A DNA stretch of 64,000 bases from Sialis fuliginosa (GCA_961205875.1 OY540817.1:6235001-6299000); one strand, 5' to 3'. Positions 1 through 13,304 are shown, numbered from the stretch's first letter. Notes: generated by a model from the sequence alone, not told the origin. Made by a program: numbers and translations.

Positions 1-453
1 GATATACATATACAGACAAAATAATAAATTGATTTTCTAATCTTTATTTTAAATGGAACTCTTTAATACTTCAATTTTAATTAATTTTGGAAATAATTAT
101 AAATGATAACAACATTTTTAGAATAGTGAAATATTTATTTAAACAAAGAATGAATTGTAAAGTATACTTAATAAAGGATAATTCGTTACATTTTATTATA
201 CAAACAATTTATTTATATCAACATACGAAATAAAAATAAAATTCATACGAAAATTCAAAAATCAACTTATTTAATCATATTTAATGTGACATAATGTATT
301 AAAGGATCTGACAAATAACTTCTGGAACTGTCTTTCACGTTTACTTTATGTGACAATATGTCAGCAGTCAAGCTAAAAAATATACGATCTGAAAATAGAT
401 ATTTTTTTAAAGATATCATACAAGAGAAAAACACTGTATCGAAAAATTAGATA

Positions 454-923
454 AGGTACTGGCACCAGTCTTAAAGGTATTAAATTAGAAATATTTGTTG
501 ATATTTGATTACATACTGCCATTACTGAACCATAATCTATAGACACATAATTGTAAAACAGCTTAATTTGATGACAATCGGCCTACGGGTGTCAAAATGA
601 TGAATATTTAAACTAATTATTAGTGTTATCTATTTATTCATTATTGTATTATCATAGCATCTGCTTTAAATTGTTTCAAATTTTACAGTTCTTTATTTTA
701 TAACTTTTGTAATCTTTAGCAAGTGTTTATCACTGGATGCCCATTATTGGTTTTAAAAAACAAACTATATTCGCTGACTTCGGTAATTAAATTGATTTAA
801 TAAAGAGGTACTTGTTTTATTAGGAACATGAGTTCATAAGAATTAAAAAAAAAAAGCCCACCAATCCCAAAAAAGAGTACCTATACTTTGTTCTTAAAGA
901 GGCCAATACTGGTGCCAGTACCT
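454..923 (+). mobile_element. TA-flanked MITE, family A (GGTACTGGCACCAGT ends), copy 1
   Basis: Terminal inverted repeats read AGGTACTGGCACCAGT at the left and ACTGGTGCCAGTACCT at the right. TA lies directly outside both ends (452-453 and 924-925). The interior carries a segment reading TTAATTTGATGACAATCGGC that recurs in four other places in the window. A TA target duplication suggests a Tc1/mariner-like non-autonomous element. No coding capacity. Confidence 0.8.
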
Positions 924-949
924 TATAATATTTTTATTTTTATTTATAA

Positions 950-1231
950 CTAGCTGTTACCCGCGACTTCGATTTCGTGGAATACAGGTTAGGTAATACA
1001 GATTTCTGTTATGACGATAGTCGATAAAACAGGTTTTTAGTTTCGCATTTGCACGCTAGATGTATATGCCAAAAATTTATGATACATGTCAGACATCCAT
1101 TTTTTTTATCTAATAAATTTTTCGGGATACAAAGTAACCTATGTTCTTTCTCAGAATGCAAACTATCTCCATGCCAAATTTCATCAAGATCGGTTCAGTG
1201 GTTTATCCGTGAAAAGGTAACAGACAGACAC
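950..1231 (-). mobile_element. Helitron 3' fragment (family B, 5'-truncated)
   Basis: On the minus strand the fragment ends ...GGGTAACAGCTAG followed by T, the CTRR-type Helitron terminus, with a short GC-rich region before it. Reading inward it contains sequence shared with copies at 37.8, 46.2 and 50.2 kb (e.g. GATAAAACAGGTTTTTAGTT on plus). It stops at a GACAGACAC run and lacks the TCCATACTAATATTATAAA 5' end. Confidence 0.65.
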
Positions 1232-1302
1232 TAAAAACTTAAATTGATAATTATCTATTATTTAATAAAATATTATAAAGCAGCTAATTAAAGTTAGCAT
1301 TT

Positions 1303-1785
1303 TCAAATGGAGTATCAAACCTATATGGCAGTTCCCTTGAAGTATCATGAAACGTCGGTGAACAAAAAAAGTAACACAACTCAAAAATCCTCCTTTTTGA
1401 GTTAAATAATATAAAATGTTCATAAAAACATCGACTTTTATCAGAAAAAACGACATAAGATAGTCCATAAAATACTCGATAGACAGACCTTGTGGCACTT
1501 TGTCGTTTTATAACTTCAAAATGCACAATAATATTTTTTAATCGTTCTCCTGAAAAATGAGTATTTTTGAAATGTGTCACTTTTCTTGTGCCCCGACGAA
1601 ATATTTGACAACACGCGCGTCAAGTGAACACCAGCGGTATTAAAACAGTGGTGGTATTATGAAAATTATGTTATACTATCAGAGTCACCAACTGTGACTA
1701 ATAATAAGTTGAAGTATCACTGATCTAAATTCCAAAATAATCCACAGATAATATCACAGAATTAATACCCCGTTGAAAGTGCTTT
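1303..1785 (+). mobile_element. fragment of CCGGTATTATAAA MITE (family D)
   Basis: Internal sequence matches the better-preserved copy at 58694-59020: TTAAAACAGTGGTGGTATTATG, the tract around AAGTTGAAGTATCACTG, and AATTAATACCCCGTTGAAAG. The terminal GCTAGCTAGC ends are missing. A longer central segment (about 1320-1620) is absent from the short copies, so copies vary by internal deletion or insertion. Confidence 0.6.
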
Positions 1786-2518
1786 AAATATGTATCATAT
1801 TTTTAAATATATATCAGGTTTCAAAAGTTTTAATTTATTTTTAATTTTCAAATTCAACTTTGTTTCAATTTATCTGAAATATAATTTACAAAAAGTAATC
1901 CATTAAAAAACTGACAGGTCAGGTAAGTTCTGTTGGGTTTCGTATATCTATTTTTAACTTGACCTTATTTTTGTGGAAAACAATGTAGAGGAAAGGAAGC
2001 TTATAAATTATACATACGTAAATATAACAGATACATGTTTTTGAAGTCGTGTCAGAATATAAAAATGAATTGTTTATGAAATGATTGTATCTATGTCTCT
2101 CTTGTCAAACGTTTTATGTTAAAAAAAACAGTACCTAGGTACTTATATTTTTTGAGTAAACAAGTGAATCGATAATATTATTTGTTTATCGATATACGAA
2201 AAATCATTTTAAATTCTTATGTATACAGGGTGGGGCATTTAAAGTGTTACAGATTATTATCTCAGAACCGTCACATATTTGAAAAAAATGTTTAGTTGTG
2301 GTGGGGGTAATCGAATAGTAATATTTATTTGCTATTTTAGGGTGGCCTTTAAGGATATTTGAAGGTCAACATAATTTTTTTAAATAGAAACCTATACTTT
2401 TTATTTAGTAATCTAATTCTACGTAAAAAAACACGAATCTTTCATTAAAAACTTTTTTTGAACAACCTAAGCTTTCCAAGGTATCTAACAAAATAATTCG
2501 AGATTTTAAACTTTCAAG

Positions 2519-2775
2519 AATTTTTTACTCAGAAACCATAAACTTTAGAAAAAAAGTACAAGATACAAAAAATGTTTATTTTGGTCTAATAAAGCTTGGA
2601 GAATTATTTTGAAAATTTAAAAAACTTTCTCTATTTATTTTATTTTAGTAAAAAAAAAAAAATACGGAATGTTAAAAAAAATTCTTGAATAATTCTCCAA
2701 GTTTCATTAAACCAAAATAAACATTTTTTGTATCTCATTCTTTTTCTCTAAAGTTGATGATTTCTGAGTACATAA
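2519..2775. repeat. foldback (imperfect inverted repeat) inside an AT-rich repeat
   Basis: The left arm (about 2519-2610) and right arm (about 2680-2775) are reverse complements with scattered mismatches. The shared core TACAAAAAATGTTTATTTTGG reads in opposite orientations. The arms lie in a repeat-like stretch that opens with ATACAGGGTGGGGCATTTAAA at about 2223 and ends near AGATCCGCGCCTGTATA at 2912. Confidence 0.55.
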
Positions 2776-3124
2776 CTCCCCCACCCCCCTAAATCTCAGA
2801 AAATTAAGCAAATTAAATAGAAAAATGTTTATTAAATACACTAAAATAACTTTTTTGTCCATGTCACAGTCCATAACCCCCCCTCAATTGTAAACCTAGA
2901 TCCGCGCCTGTATATAGATATTGATAATTTAAATCTTTTTAATGTCAATATAATAACCTTTACCAAAATTTCGATGGGTTAAAAGAGACGAACTGTAAAT
3001 GTTTAATATTTTTCGATAAAAATTGGTATTGAATAAGTTAAACTTTATAAAATTTCCTTTACTCGATTTTAAAATAATTAGTGAAAATAATTCCCAAACA
3101 TTGACAGTTTTTTGACACGTCACG

Positions 3125-3401
3125 CAGTGGCGTAGATAGCTTTTTGCGATGGGGGGCGATATGACCAGGCCCCGGGGCAAGTGGTGGCTGTAAAATATGG
3201 GAAATAAAAAAAATTATTAATGTAATTTTAAACTGAATGATTTTTTTTTACTCTTAATTTTCCTAATTTTTCCTATTTACTTCTACTATTTTGTTCATAC
3301 TTGGGAAATTTAAAAAAATGTCTTTGAATTTTCTCATAAAGTAAACTCATGGGGGGTGATTGATCATCTTAATCCCCCCCCCCCCCCTATCTACGCCACT
3401 G
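3125..3401. mobile_element. hAT-like MITE (CAGTGGCGTAGATAG ends)
   Basis: The TIRs read CAGTGGCGTAGATAG and CTATCTACGCCACTG. CGTCAC appears just outside each end (an imperfect, 6-bp visible target duplication). A long C tract lies inside the right end. It sits only about 60 bp beyond the 3' splice-donor end of the egh exon, so it is intronic and close to a splice site. Confidence 0.75.
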
Positions 3402-3463
3402 CGTCACAGTGACTTTCTCACTTACTAATAATTAAAATAAATTAACGTTAAAGTGAAATATAC

Positions 3464-3758
3464 TGACCACATTGGACGTAGACAGCGGCAGCGTTACCCA
3501 CGAATAGCACGATATGGCGAGTAGCAGCTTGTACCTGGTGTGTATGGCCTTTGAGTGCACGACGAGCAGGATACCCTGCAACCACCGCTTGCGTTGCTGG
3601 ACAAAGTCCGGCACTGTGAACGGTGACTTCTCCCACATCTCACCTTCAACGAAGTCGAACGAGTAGCCCTGCTGGTACGCCTTCATCGCGAAGTAGCAGT
3701 CTTCGGCGACGCTGCCGTCCAGCCCGTTGTCAAACGACACACGTTTTTCGGCGCCAGC
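3464..3758 (-). CDS. egh: egghead-like beta-1,4-mannosyltransferase, next internal exon
   Basis: Minus-strand exon preceded by a pyrimidine-rich acceptor (TTTGTTTCCAG, AG at 3760-3759). It begins AGAEKRVSFDNGLDGSVAED and continues directly from VVTQ of the exon at 63731. It holds two typical glycosyltransferase signatures: the VAED acidic motif, and the QQRKRWLQG segment (Q/RxxRW-type motif of processive GT2 enzymes). A hydrophobic stretch LLLAISCYSWVTLPLSTSNVV begins the C-terminal membrane region. The 3' end is slightly uncertain. GTATAT at 3463 gives a phase-1 exon end at 3464; GTCAGT at 3467 would give phase 0 ending at 3468. The exon is clearly GC-richer than its surroundings. The remaining C-terminal exons lie left of the window. 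Confidence 0.93.
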
Positions 3759-5106
3759 CTGGAAACAAAAATTATATAATTTTTAATAATATAAAAAAAT
3801 GTGGCATGTGTTTCATCCACTTAAGCGCATGGCTGAAGTGAATACGAATTAAATAAATAAAGTAAACGATTATTAAATGAATAATCAAACGTATTATTTG
3901 AACACAAAAACCGTACTAAGCTGACACCAACATAATCTCTAATACATTTACTCATCTCTCTCTCACGCATAACCGACGTAAAGTGACTATCCATCCAGCT
4001 TTCTCTTATACCCTCATGCATATGCCACGCTCTCCTTAGCGTTTCATCTTTAAAACGTGTCGAATATTAAAATCTGTTGAGGTGATTTCAATTTACTAGT
4101 CTTGGTAAAGAAGTTTCACTTAAAAAATGTCTGTATATTTAAGAGTATACTTACAATTGTTGAAGTTGTACTTCTTTAGGTGCATTCAGGGTGAAATTTA
4201 AATAATGCAACGGCAACGATATGTAACGAAAATAACACTATGAAGTTAGGTTAAGTGTAGATAATACATATTTCTGTTATGATAGTCGGTAAAATAGGTT
4301 TTTAGTTTTGCATTTGCACGCTAGATGTCACTACGTCAAAGAAGTATAACTTCTCACGCGCGTATTTAATGTACATTTTTTTATATCTTCACTAGTTCGT
4401 TTTTTTTAAATCATTTTTTTTCTTTTCCAATTACAATTTTCGTATAAGGTTCCGTTTTCCCATCCTCCTCTACGTGTTTTTCAGATTTAGTGCTTTCTTA
4501 AAAACTAATTAAATTTTCCACGCGAATTATACCCAGCTTCAATAACAATAGCTATCCATAGTTTTTTTCAGTGTTCGGTAATTATTAAATATTGATTATT
4601 TTATTGACTTCAAGTTATAAACTATAGATAACTGTTACTATTGAAACCAAGCCTGTGGAATATGAACATAATAGTATCGAAAGTAAATATTTAATCATAT
4701 TAATATTAAACACAAGAAAGGTGTAACAGTAATTATTTTTAACATACATTTTTTATTTAAATGTAATTATAATTACATAAGGTACCTACATATACATATA
4801 TATAGGTGCAAATTCTTATCATTTGAGGGCACTTTAGTTTTGTTGTCAGATAGATGATTTCCAATTGACTAAAATACATATTATAATCTTTAACACATAG
4901 CGATAACATTGAGAATTATTGTAGGTGAACCCTTATCAGCAATTACAAATATTGATTTTGTAAACGTACTATATACGAGTATATACATATTTACATATAT
5001 ACGTCATACTTACACCTACATTAAAGCACACCCTTTATTATGTATCATAAGAGGGTAATTGTCTCCGTACGAATCGATAAAAAAAATCATTTTTTTAATG
5101 TTTATC

Positions 5107-5351
5107 AAATGGGGTATCAATCAAACCTATATTATAGTTCCCTTGAAGTGTCATGAAGTGTTTGACAAGTTTCTCGCACGCGCAGTAAGTATAGATATTA
5201 TGAAAATTATCTCGTACGGTCAGTCACCAACTGCGTTATAATAAGTTGAAGTATCACTGCTGTAAATTCCAAAACTAATCCATAGATAATATCACAGAAT
5301 TAATACCCCGGAAGTGCTTGTTAGCTTTAGCTCTTTTGTAATACCAGGCAT
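5107..5351 (+). mobile_element. fragment of family D MITE
   Basis: Shares AGTTCCCTTGAAGTGTCATG and AAGTTGAAGTATCACTGCT with the copies at 1.3, 41.3 and 58.7 kb. The right end, GTTAGCTTTAGCTCTTTTGTAATACC, is a degraded form of the family terminus. The left TIR is not visible. Confidence 0.6.
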
Positions 5352-5387
5352 AAAATCATGAGATTAGTTTAGGTAGGCTCATATTAA

Positions 5388-5907
5388 CCCATTACTTCCC
5401 GACTTTTTATTTCTTCGAATTTTTTGGTCATGTTTTCAATTCTTGTTGAAAATATGACCAAAAAGATAAATTCAATATAAGATATAATAATAATTAGTCA
5501 CAGTACTAGATTATTACCATGAGTTTCCAGTGTCGTATTTATAGAATAGCACATTTTAACGACAGTCTGTACCTAGATTTATTTTTGAAATGTATTGATA
5601 TTATTTTGCTTTATTTACACTCTCATAAGTAATATTATATATAGTTTCTTCAATTTCTAAACACTTTACTAATTGTAAGTGAAAAAAAAATTAACAATAA
5701 AAGTCGGCTAGCTGGCATAGAATACGATTACTCTAAAAGGGTTGTAATTTGTTATTGAATGAACTCTAGAGGTGTCCATGAAATTTATTGTAAGTGGTGA
5801 GAGTTAAATAACATATTAGTAATGTAAATCAAATGAACAACGTTATTGTGTCAGAGGAAAAAAATTGAAAATGTTGTCCTATAAATAGGACACTGGGAAG
5901 TAATGGG
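5388..5907. mobile_element. piggyBac-like MITE (TTAA target site)
   Basis: The TIRs read CCCATTACTTCCC and GGGAAGTAATGGG. Each is flanked by TTAA (5384-5387 and 5908-5911), the hallmark of piggyBac insertion, and the CCC/GGG termini fit that superfamily. The interior is AT-rich, with a small hairpin near 5436-5465 and no ORF. A second, truncated left end of similar form (TTAACCCATTAACGCCC) lies at about 35358. Confidence 0.82.
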
Positions 5908-6807
5908 TTAAAGATAATTTGCAGTTGATATTTTTATATTTTAAATAATATTTGTATACAATTTTACTTGTTGGTGATGATAATTGAAGTTTAGATAGAA
6001 TATGCGACCCCCTCTTACCGCTCGCCTTTTAAGGACTGTAACGTTCGAGTTTATACTGTAATATATGTTTTCAAACACCCATAATAAAATTGATGGAATA
6101 GTCACACAAGTTATTTTCAGCAGAACCTCTACATAAAGTATTTTCGAATTGGTGATTTCGAAATCAAAATATGTTAAAACAAATACAGTAACTTTGTAGT
6201 TTAATTACGATTACTTAGATTCTATTTTCAGGATAGCTGTAAATAAACACCGAGCGAAATATTATTGACGGTAATACTCATGAAATGTATTTCCCAATAA
6301 ACGATATATTACTAGAGTAATATATATTATTACAAGTATGTTTAATAACCATTGATAAAGAAATACCATAGATAAAAAATAATTATTTAATAGCTAGTCA
6401 TAAACAATAGAATATAAAAAAATTTGTATCGGTATTTTATCTTTTTATAATTTATTACGTAATGCTATTTTCAGAGGGAGGGGTGGTCGTAAAATTTTAC
6501 GAATCATGTTTTAATTAATACAATTTTCTATTTCTATACCATTTTTCCTTAAAATTGATTTTAAATTATATTCAATATGCAGTAAAAATAATGTTTACAT
6601 CGTTAAATAAAAAAAAATGAAAGAAGAAGGGAGTTGGGTCGAAATCTTAACGCTCCCACAAATATATTTTTCAGAAATATAAATACATATTTTCTTGATT
6701 CGATTGATAAATTATATTTTTCAGAAAATGCGATTTAATAATAAAAGCATTTAAATTTAATAGCTATACCTAGAAGTAAGTCTTACATAAAAACATATCT
6801 GCATAAA

Positions 6808-7532
6808 CAGAGCCGTAACTAGAGGCTCTGGGGACTCGGGGCCTCTTATAAAAATTTTGTTGAACAATTTTCATGTATGTGACTATTTTCGAAAAAAATT
6901 AAAGTTTTTCTATAAAAATGTAAAGACTTTCAAATTTTTAGTAACAATTAAAACTATCTTTGTGTTAAATTTCAAATTTTGACGTCAAATAGTTTCAGAA
7001 AAAAATGCCTGTGACATACGGACGGACACTAAAGTGATTCCATTAGTATTTCGTTTTCACAGAACACTAAAAATGCATTTTTTTCGTTATGAATTTCCTT
7101 ATAAAACTAAATATTTAAAAATAAAAACCAAAACTATTAATATTTTTTTATAACAACTATTAGTAAATGGATTTTAATAAAATTTTAGGAAAATGTATTC
7201 CTTATGATTATAAATTTTATTATAAACGGATACAAAACACATTTAAAAATAAAAATTTACTCGTTGATAACTTGTAGGCAACATATAGTAGAGGGATATT
7301 ATTTTTTTGTAGATTTTTTTTATGTATTTTGTTATGGCGTTAAAGATAGTTCTATAAATGTTTTCAAAATCTAATTTTTAGGGTTTTTGTTTTTGAAAAA
7401 TTTTCTCTGTGTTGAAACAAAATGAATTTAACTCAAAACATTTTTTTATTCCGATTTATTAAAAAAAAAACACTCCTTGTTCGGAGGCCCCAGGGAATTG
7501 CCCCGTCTGTCCCTGTGGTAGTTACGATCCTG
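6808..7532. mobile_element. hAT-like MITE (CAGAGCCGTAACTAG ends)
   Basis: The ends read CAGAGCCGTAACTAGAGGCT and GTAGTTACGATCCTG. The flanks TGCATAAA (6800-6807) and TGTATAAA (7533-7540) match at 7 of 8 positions, fitting an 8-bp hAT target duplication. Same family as the elements at 16341-16632, 17167-17977 and 43641-43967. The interior is AT-rich; no transposase. Confidence 0.78.
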
Positions 7533-7822
7533 TGTATAAATATAAGAACTTGAATTAAATTACTACAAAAATATTCATTAACTCTAACCACAGAAAAAGT
7601 ATCATATTGTATACTTCCACTTATATTACATGATGAATATTTGTTACATACCGTGGCTAGTCTAATGAGATCGGAGTAAAAGGAGTACCTATTGGTATTT
7701 TCATGTAAAAAATACAGGATGTACAACAATTAACTAGATTAATATCCGGTATTGTAAAGAGTAAAAACATTTAATAAAATCTGTTAGCTGCAACAAAAAT
7801 GGGGTTTCAAATTTATATCAAT

Positions 7823-8590
7823 TCATACTAATATTATAAATGCGAAAGTGTGTCTGTCTGTCTCTCTGTCTGTTTGTTACCTTTTCACGACTAAACCGCT
7901 GAACCGATCTTGATGAAATTTGGCAGTGAGATAGCTTGCATCCCGAGGACGGACATAGGTTACTTTATATCTCGAAAATTCAACCCTTAATGAATTGCAA
8001 GGGGGTGGAAAAATTTTAATTTTTTTTACATACATTTGATCCAGCGGGAAAAATACTACGGGAGTGGCGGTTTTAGTGGGAAATACAATCCTGTATCTCG
8101 CATAGGAGCCGAAATATTTACGATTTTGTATAATGAAAGAAAACTAAAAATAAGAAAAATGTCATATTTCACCCCCTGTCACATATGAAGGGTTGTAATT
8201 AGTTACATTCGATCTGGCGAGAAAATACTATGGAAGAGGGGGACAAAACAACCCCTTATCTTACATATGAGTCGAGACTTATATTATAAATGCGAAAGTG
8301 TATCTCTCAGTCTGTCTATTTGTTACCTGTTTACGGCTAAACCGCTTTACGGATCTTAATGAAATTTGGCAGTGAGATAGCTTGCATCCCGAAGAAGGGC
8401 ATAGGCTACTTCATATCCCGAAAATTGAACCCTTTAAAGGGTTGAAAATTTTATATGGGGAATTTTTTTTAGTAATAAATATTTCACCCCCTTTCACATA
8501 TGAAGGGTTGTAATTAGTTTTATTCGATCCGGCGGAAAAAATATCATGGGGATGGGGGGTTTTGAAATAACAAAAATGCTACCTTAAAAA
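7823..8590 (+). mobile_element. Helitron-like 5' sequence, two partial copies in tandem
   Basis: Starts TCATACTAATATTATAAATG, the 5' end typical of insect non-autonomous Helitrons. It is followed by GTCTGTCTGTCTCT and the widespread segment GAACCGATCTTGATGAAATTT. A second 5' part begins near 8281 (TATATTATAAATGCGAAAGT), with matching downstream text. No CTAG-hairpin 3' end was found, so neither copy is complete. Confidence 0.6.
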
Positions 8591-9527
8591 AAATTTATAA
8601 TAATTGCGATTTCAGTGGACAACAAAAAAATATATCTAGTCTATGGTACCATATAAAAATATTACATCACTATAAACGTAGTTAATTAAAGAGAACACAG
8701 GAAATTTAATTAATTATATGTTATAAATTCGTCATTGTAATAATATGTTCGTAATTTCAAATGAAGTTATTTTGATATTTTATTTTTGGGAGGTAAATAT
8801 CATATTTCAATGTTTACATTCAATTTACATATAGTGAATCAGACATATTAGATAAGAGGCCCATAGATTACTGCATGTGGACTTTAATTAGTGACCTTTT
8901 GACATATTAAAATGTTTATTACTATTTAGTAATTTGTTTGATATCTGAAAAATTTTTATGGAAAAAAAATATTTCTGGAGTACTTTTCTGAGAAATAACC
9001 GATCATTTTGTAGAAAAAAAGTCAGTTACACATAAAACATTTTCTGGAGTGTTTTTATAAACTAATCTTATCAAAATGACCCTGTACAATAATGACACAT
9101 AGGATAAATTTCTATCGTAAGTACCTATTCAGACTATATATATACATATATCGGAAATATTATTATCAGAAATAACATACCAATGATATTTGAAAAGCCG
9201 CACATACATGGTTCAACTTTTATCAAGATTACTTTTTTTCTAAACTACTAAATAATTTTATTCAGAACTACGTTTTCCTCGGAGAATGTATAAAATGTTG
9301 AGAATTCTAGTTTTCGTATTACCAATGTAAACAAACATTGTTATAATTTGGAAACTACTGAACCGATTTTAATCAAACACTGACTAAAACCTCACCATAT
9401 AACGTATATACATATCAAAGAAAACCGCATACAAATCAGATCAGCGGGTTTTGAGTTATAAGCGGACATATGTACATTAAAAAAAATTCACTTGGCCTTT
9501 AATATTGGATAATAATACAAAGCTTTT

Positions 9528-9770
9528 ATTTTTTTATTTTTAAAAAGTTTTTTATTGGCTTCAAAAACTGTTAAATTTAATTATTATATATATTTAAGTT
9601 TTTTTTACGGTTTTATTTTATTTTTTAAAGTTTTTTATCTTTCTCTTTTAAGTGGTGTATCTTTTAAATCCATGGTTGTTTCTGATAAAATTTATATGGG
9701 ACCACCTCGATAAAAAAACAAAAAAAATCACATGTCGAATTTTTCAGTTAAAAATCGACAGTGAATCGTG
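9528..9770. repeat. copy of AACCGACTTC-type dispersed repeat
   Basis: Shares TTATTGGCTTCAAAAACTG, TCTTTTAAGTGGTGTATCTT and ATTTATATGGGACCACCTC with 51585-51912. Unclassified, ancient and AT-rich. Related fragments lie at about 42766-42820 and 58373-58410. Confidence 0.5.
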
Positions 9771-10659
9771 TATATGTAGCTTAAGTCAGAATGATTCAGA
9801 GCTTATTATGTAAAATATAAACACGCCAATTAGCTCACTATGCTCTAATTTAGAGAATGTCTAATTATTTATAATTTTGATTCACTAATTTATTTTTCCA
9901 TATACTCTTTAACCTTTGACTCGAAGGAACGTTCATTCTAAATACCGCGATATTTAGAACTATGAATATTAACTTACTGATGTCATGGTTTTTTACATAC
10001 AAAAAGAAATATAGACCATGCATTATATATTTATCGATACTTTGAATAATTTATTAACTCGATAATTAATTCATTAATAATTTCTATGTATCACATTACA
10101 ATTATATAAAAGAAAATAGATAACATGGATTGTTAAATTAAATATATATTTTTAAGTATTTTTATTTTTTAAATATTTTTTTTGATATAATTATTTGATA
10201 ATTTATTTATTTAAAAAAATCTGATTGTGATAAAATATTGATATATTTTATTTATAAGCTACTTAAATCTTTTTCTCTGACAGATATGGATGTACCTCTA
10301 TGTACACACTGATTTCCGGTAGGAATTATAAAGAATTTAGTCTATACCAGTGCTTCGTAAACGTTTTAGCACCGATACCCAAATTTTTAAGCGATAATAC
10401 ATTAATGTTTAAAAATAATATATGTAGATACATAACGAAAATTTGACTAGTAATACAAAAAAAATATCCTACAATGCCGGGCTTAGGTAAAAAGCAGTAA
10501 TAAGAAGTAAAATGTAAAAAATGAGATCAAAGTTTTTAGCAATTTTAGGTCCCATTTAACTGCATAAGCAACCAAATTATGGAAGGCAGTAAACTAAAAA
10601 ATCCTTGTATCTCGTTAGCAATCCATATTTCATTGCCTTTTCCTTTAATAACGTGTAGG

Positions 10660-11433
10660 CAGTGGCGTCGCTAGGGGGGGGGGGGGGGGTGACAACCAGG
10701 GCAGAAATCGAGAATATCACCCCTCCACCAAAAAGTCTGTAGGTTTTATTTTTTACCAGGGACTTGAACCGGAATTTATTTATGGTTCAGTTTCGGTTCG
10801 GGTTCAAACATAAATTTCGGTTCGGGTTCGGGTTTGGGTTCAACATGTTGCAAACTATTTGGGTTCAAAAACCGTTATTTTTTTAGGGTTCAGGTTCGGG
10901 TTCAAGTTTGTAATTGAAAGATATTTTTTTGTTCGAAAAAAAAGTATAATTAACAAATAAAACATTTTCTGAAGAAGAAAAAACATTAATAGCCATTAGA
11001 ATATTGCTATAAAAAAGGGCAAAATATAAAGTTACATTTTAAAGATTGATTTTCGGATTTTTTTTGCAAACTTCCATGTAATTCAGTTATTAGTCCGGAC
11101 GTTAAGAACTTTTCATCTGAACCTTTTAAAAATATCTGGTTACCGGTTATCCATAAAAAGGTTCGGGTTCAGATTCAGGTTCGTTGACTTTGAGATATAG
11201 CAGTTTCGGGTTTATGGTTCGGGTTCAGGTTCAAGTCCCTGTTTTTTGCACATTAGGCGGATATCACCTCTGTGATTTTTTAACGGCAGAAAAAAACTCT
11301 TTAAAAAAAAAAATTGGATGGTTATCACACCCCTTATAGACTTTCAATGACCAACAATATTAAATAGGATTTATTTTTTAACATATTACACGGGTGATAC
11401 ACGGGACGGACCCCCTCCCTAGCGACGCCACTG
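10660..11433. mobile_element. hAT-like MITE with perfect 8-bp TSD (outer element of a nest)
   Basis: The TIRs read CAGTGGCGTCGCTAGG and CCTAGCGACGCCACTG. A perfect 8-bp duplication, CGTGTAGG, lies at 10652-10659 and 11434-11441. A G run of about 17 lies just inside the left TIR. It hosts the second insertion at 10757-11241. Confidence 0.9.
10757..11241. mobile_element. nested hAT-like element rich in GGTTC repeats
   Basis: The ends read CAGGGACTTGAACC and GGTTCAAGTCCCTG. The flanks TTTTTTAC and TTTTTTGC match at 7 of 8. Both flanks of the interior carry degenerate runs of the hexamer-like GGTTCG/GGTTCA unit in the same orientation. It is inserted in the element at 10660-11433. A related element with the same organisation is at 42827-43174. 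Confidence 0.83.
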
Positions 11434-11946
11434 CGTGTAGGAAATCTTATTGAATTTAACTGTACCAAAAATAACAATTTTGAAAGAATGCGCTTTACTT
11501 AAGCACGGCAGTATATTTATTTTGATTATTTGATAATTAGTATGTATAATGTATATATTTCAGTACAAATATCCCTTCTTTGGTTTATTAATAGAATTAT
11601 CAGGAGGGCGTTGATTTCTTTGTTTCAAAGTACACTCCGTTTATTTTCACAGATGTTTTAAATTTTGATGATGCCACACCCTATAATCCAGAGTCGCTAC
11701 TAGGGGCGGCAAATGATCTAGGGGCCCTTTATTTACATAATTTCGTTTGTTCGGAGGCCCCCTATCTTAAGGGTACGGTCCTGCTATCTTCCTAGTTTTA
11801 CTAAAGATTCTATTCCTAATTGAACATAGTCATACATATCGTTCTAAAATCAATACTTTAAACGATTTGACCCTTAAATAGATACAGTTAAACATAACCT
11901 ATTATGGGCCAGTAATACTGCTATGGAAGTGTGCATGAATACAACG

Positions 11947-11975
<29 letters not shown>
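11947..11975. repeat. (AC)n microsatellite
   Basis: About 14 uninterrupted AC dinucleotides, followed by ATATAC. Confidence 0.95.
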
Positions 11976-11981
<6 letters not shown>

Positions 11982-13304
11982 TGTAACAGACGTGATGCAT
12001 TAGATGCTCAATTGTTATTTTCAGCACGCTGTTACTGAGAGACAGGGAAGTTGCTTAATTTAGTTATAAATGTAACTTAGCACCAACATAGTACCTGTTG
12101 ATTTTATAAATGAATTTCTTTTTTATGATGAATCATAAAATAGTTAATAGAAGGCTTGCTGAAATCGGTCCCTGCCAAATTTAATAATATAAAATAAGTT
12201 TAAATTTGTTAAGAAAAATTAAATCCGACCACTCGTTCAAAAGTTATGGATATTTTTCTCCGAAACTTTGAGAGGTCATATTTCGAGAATGGTTTGAGAT
12301 ACAGATATACGGTTAAATATTTTCTATAAATCAAAAACTTTGAAGTAAAATTTTAACAAGTTTAATACATTTTCACCAAACTATGTTACCAGTTTGTTTA
12401 CGTTAACAGTTTTGTACTAGGTATCTATAAAATAGTACACATTAATGCTGGACTCTTATTGGTCCATTTGGAGATTTATTCTAAGTGACCCCAACACAAT
12501 ACCCCTTATACTCGGCCCCTCCATTTGTCAAGACCTGAGATGATCGGCCCATCAGCAACTTCCCAATCCTTCTTGCATTCCCGTCAACATAAATAAATAT
12601 AATACACATAATTGCGAAACAAACAACAAAAATCTATACACACACAATTGAGCTGTTGTACTAGAAAAGATTCTGCTGACAAATAATTCGTCAAGAGAAA
12701 AAAAATAAATCTGTTACACATAGATATAACATACTTTAATGAAAATGAGGGTAATAGATATACGTTTTTTTTATGTTAATACATCAGAGTTATAATAATT
12801 AAGATCAGTAGTGGGGGGGGGGAGTTTATTTTAAAATCTTGGAGAAATACGAAACTGAAATAGTCATATCATAAAATAATTTGAAAAAATTTAAACTAAA
12901 AAAAAATCATGTTTAAAAAAAGTAATAAAAATAAATCAAAAACGCAATACCTACAAAATTAGTGAAATAAATTATGCTAGAATAACTATAATTATGCATT
13001 TCAATGGATGATGATCTTCAAATTACAATCATTATACTTTTGTTATACCATCTAATTTTCTTATTACGAGACGAAAAAAGATCAAACCAAAATTAACCTT
13101 GTTGTTTCTTCGCTTGACTATTTCAGGAAGGTCATTACCGCTGAAGAATAATTCAAATTATAATAAATTCATACCGCTGTTTACCCCCCCTTCCCCTATT
13201 CTATTAATATTATTAAGGGACCATTCCACTGTACATTTTTTTGAAATTTTTTTTGCATTATCGAAAAATATGGACTTTTATAAAACAATAAACATGCTAT
13301 TAAA

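Larger units (their letters stand above)
1..3463 (-). other. egh: start of the next egh intron (partial)
   Basis: Downstream of the exon at 3464-3758 on the minus strand, and continuing beyond the left edge. It contains a TA-flanked MITE, a Helitron 3' fragment, an NheI-type MITE fragment, a foldback and a short hAT-like MITE, each listed separately. Positions 1-450 are AT-rich with nothing recognised. Confidence 0.8.

Noticed and set aside
3432..3636. Alternative minus-strand frame over the egh exon
   Set aside because: An out-of-frame overlap. The MSFDNGLDG frame carries the glycosyltransferase motifs and is flanked by proper splice sites.
10790..10860. Telomere-like GGTTCGGG repeats
   Set aside because: Degenerate and bounded by hAT-like TIRs with a near-perfect TSD, so an element's subterminal repeats rather than telomeric DNA.
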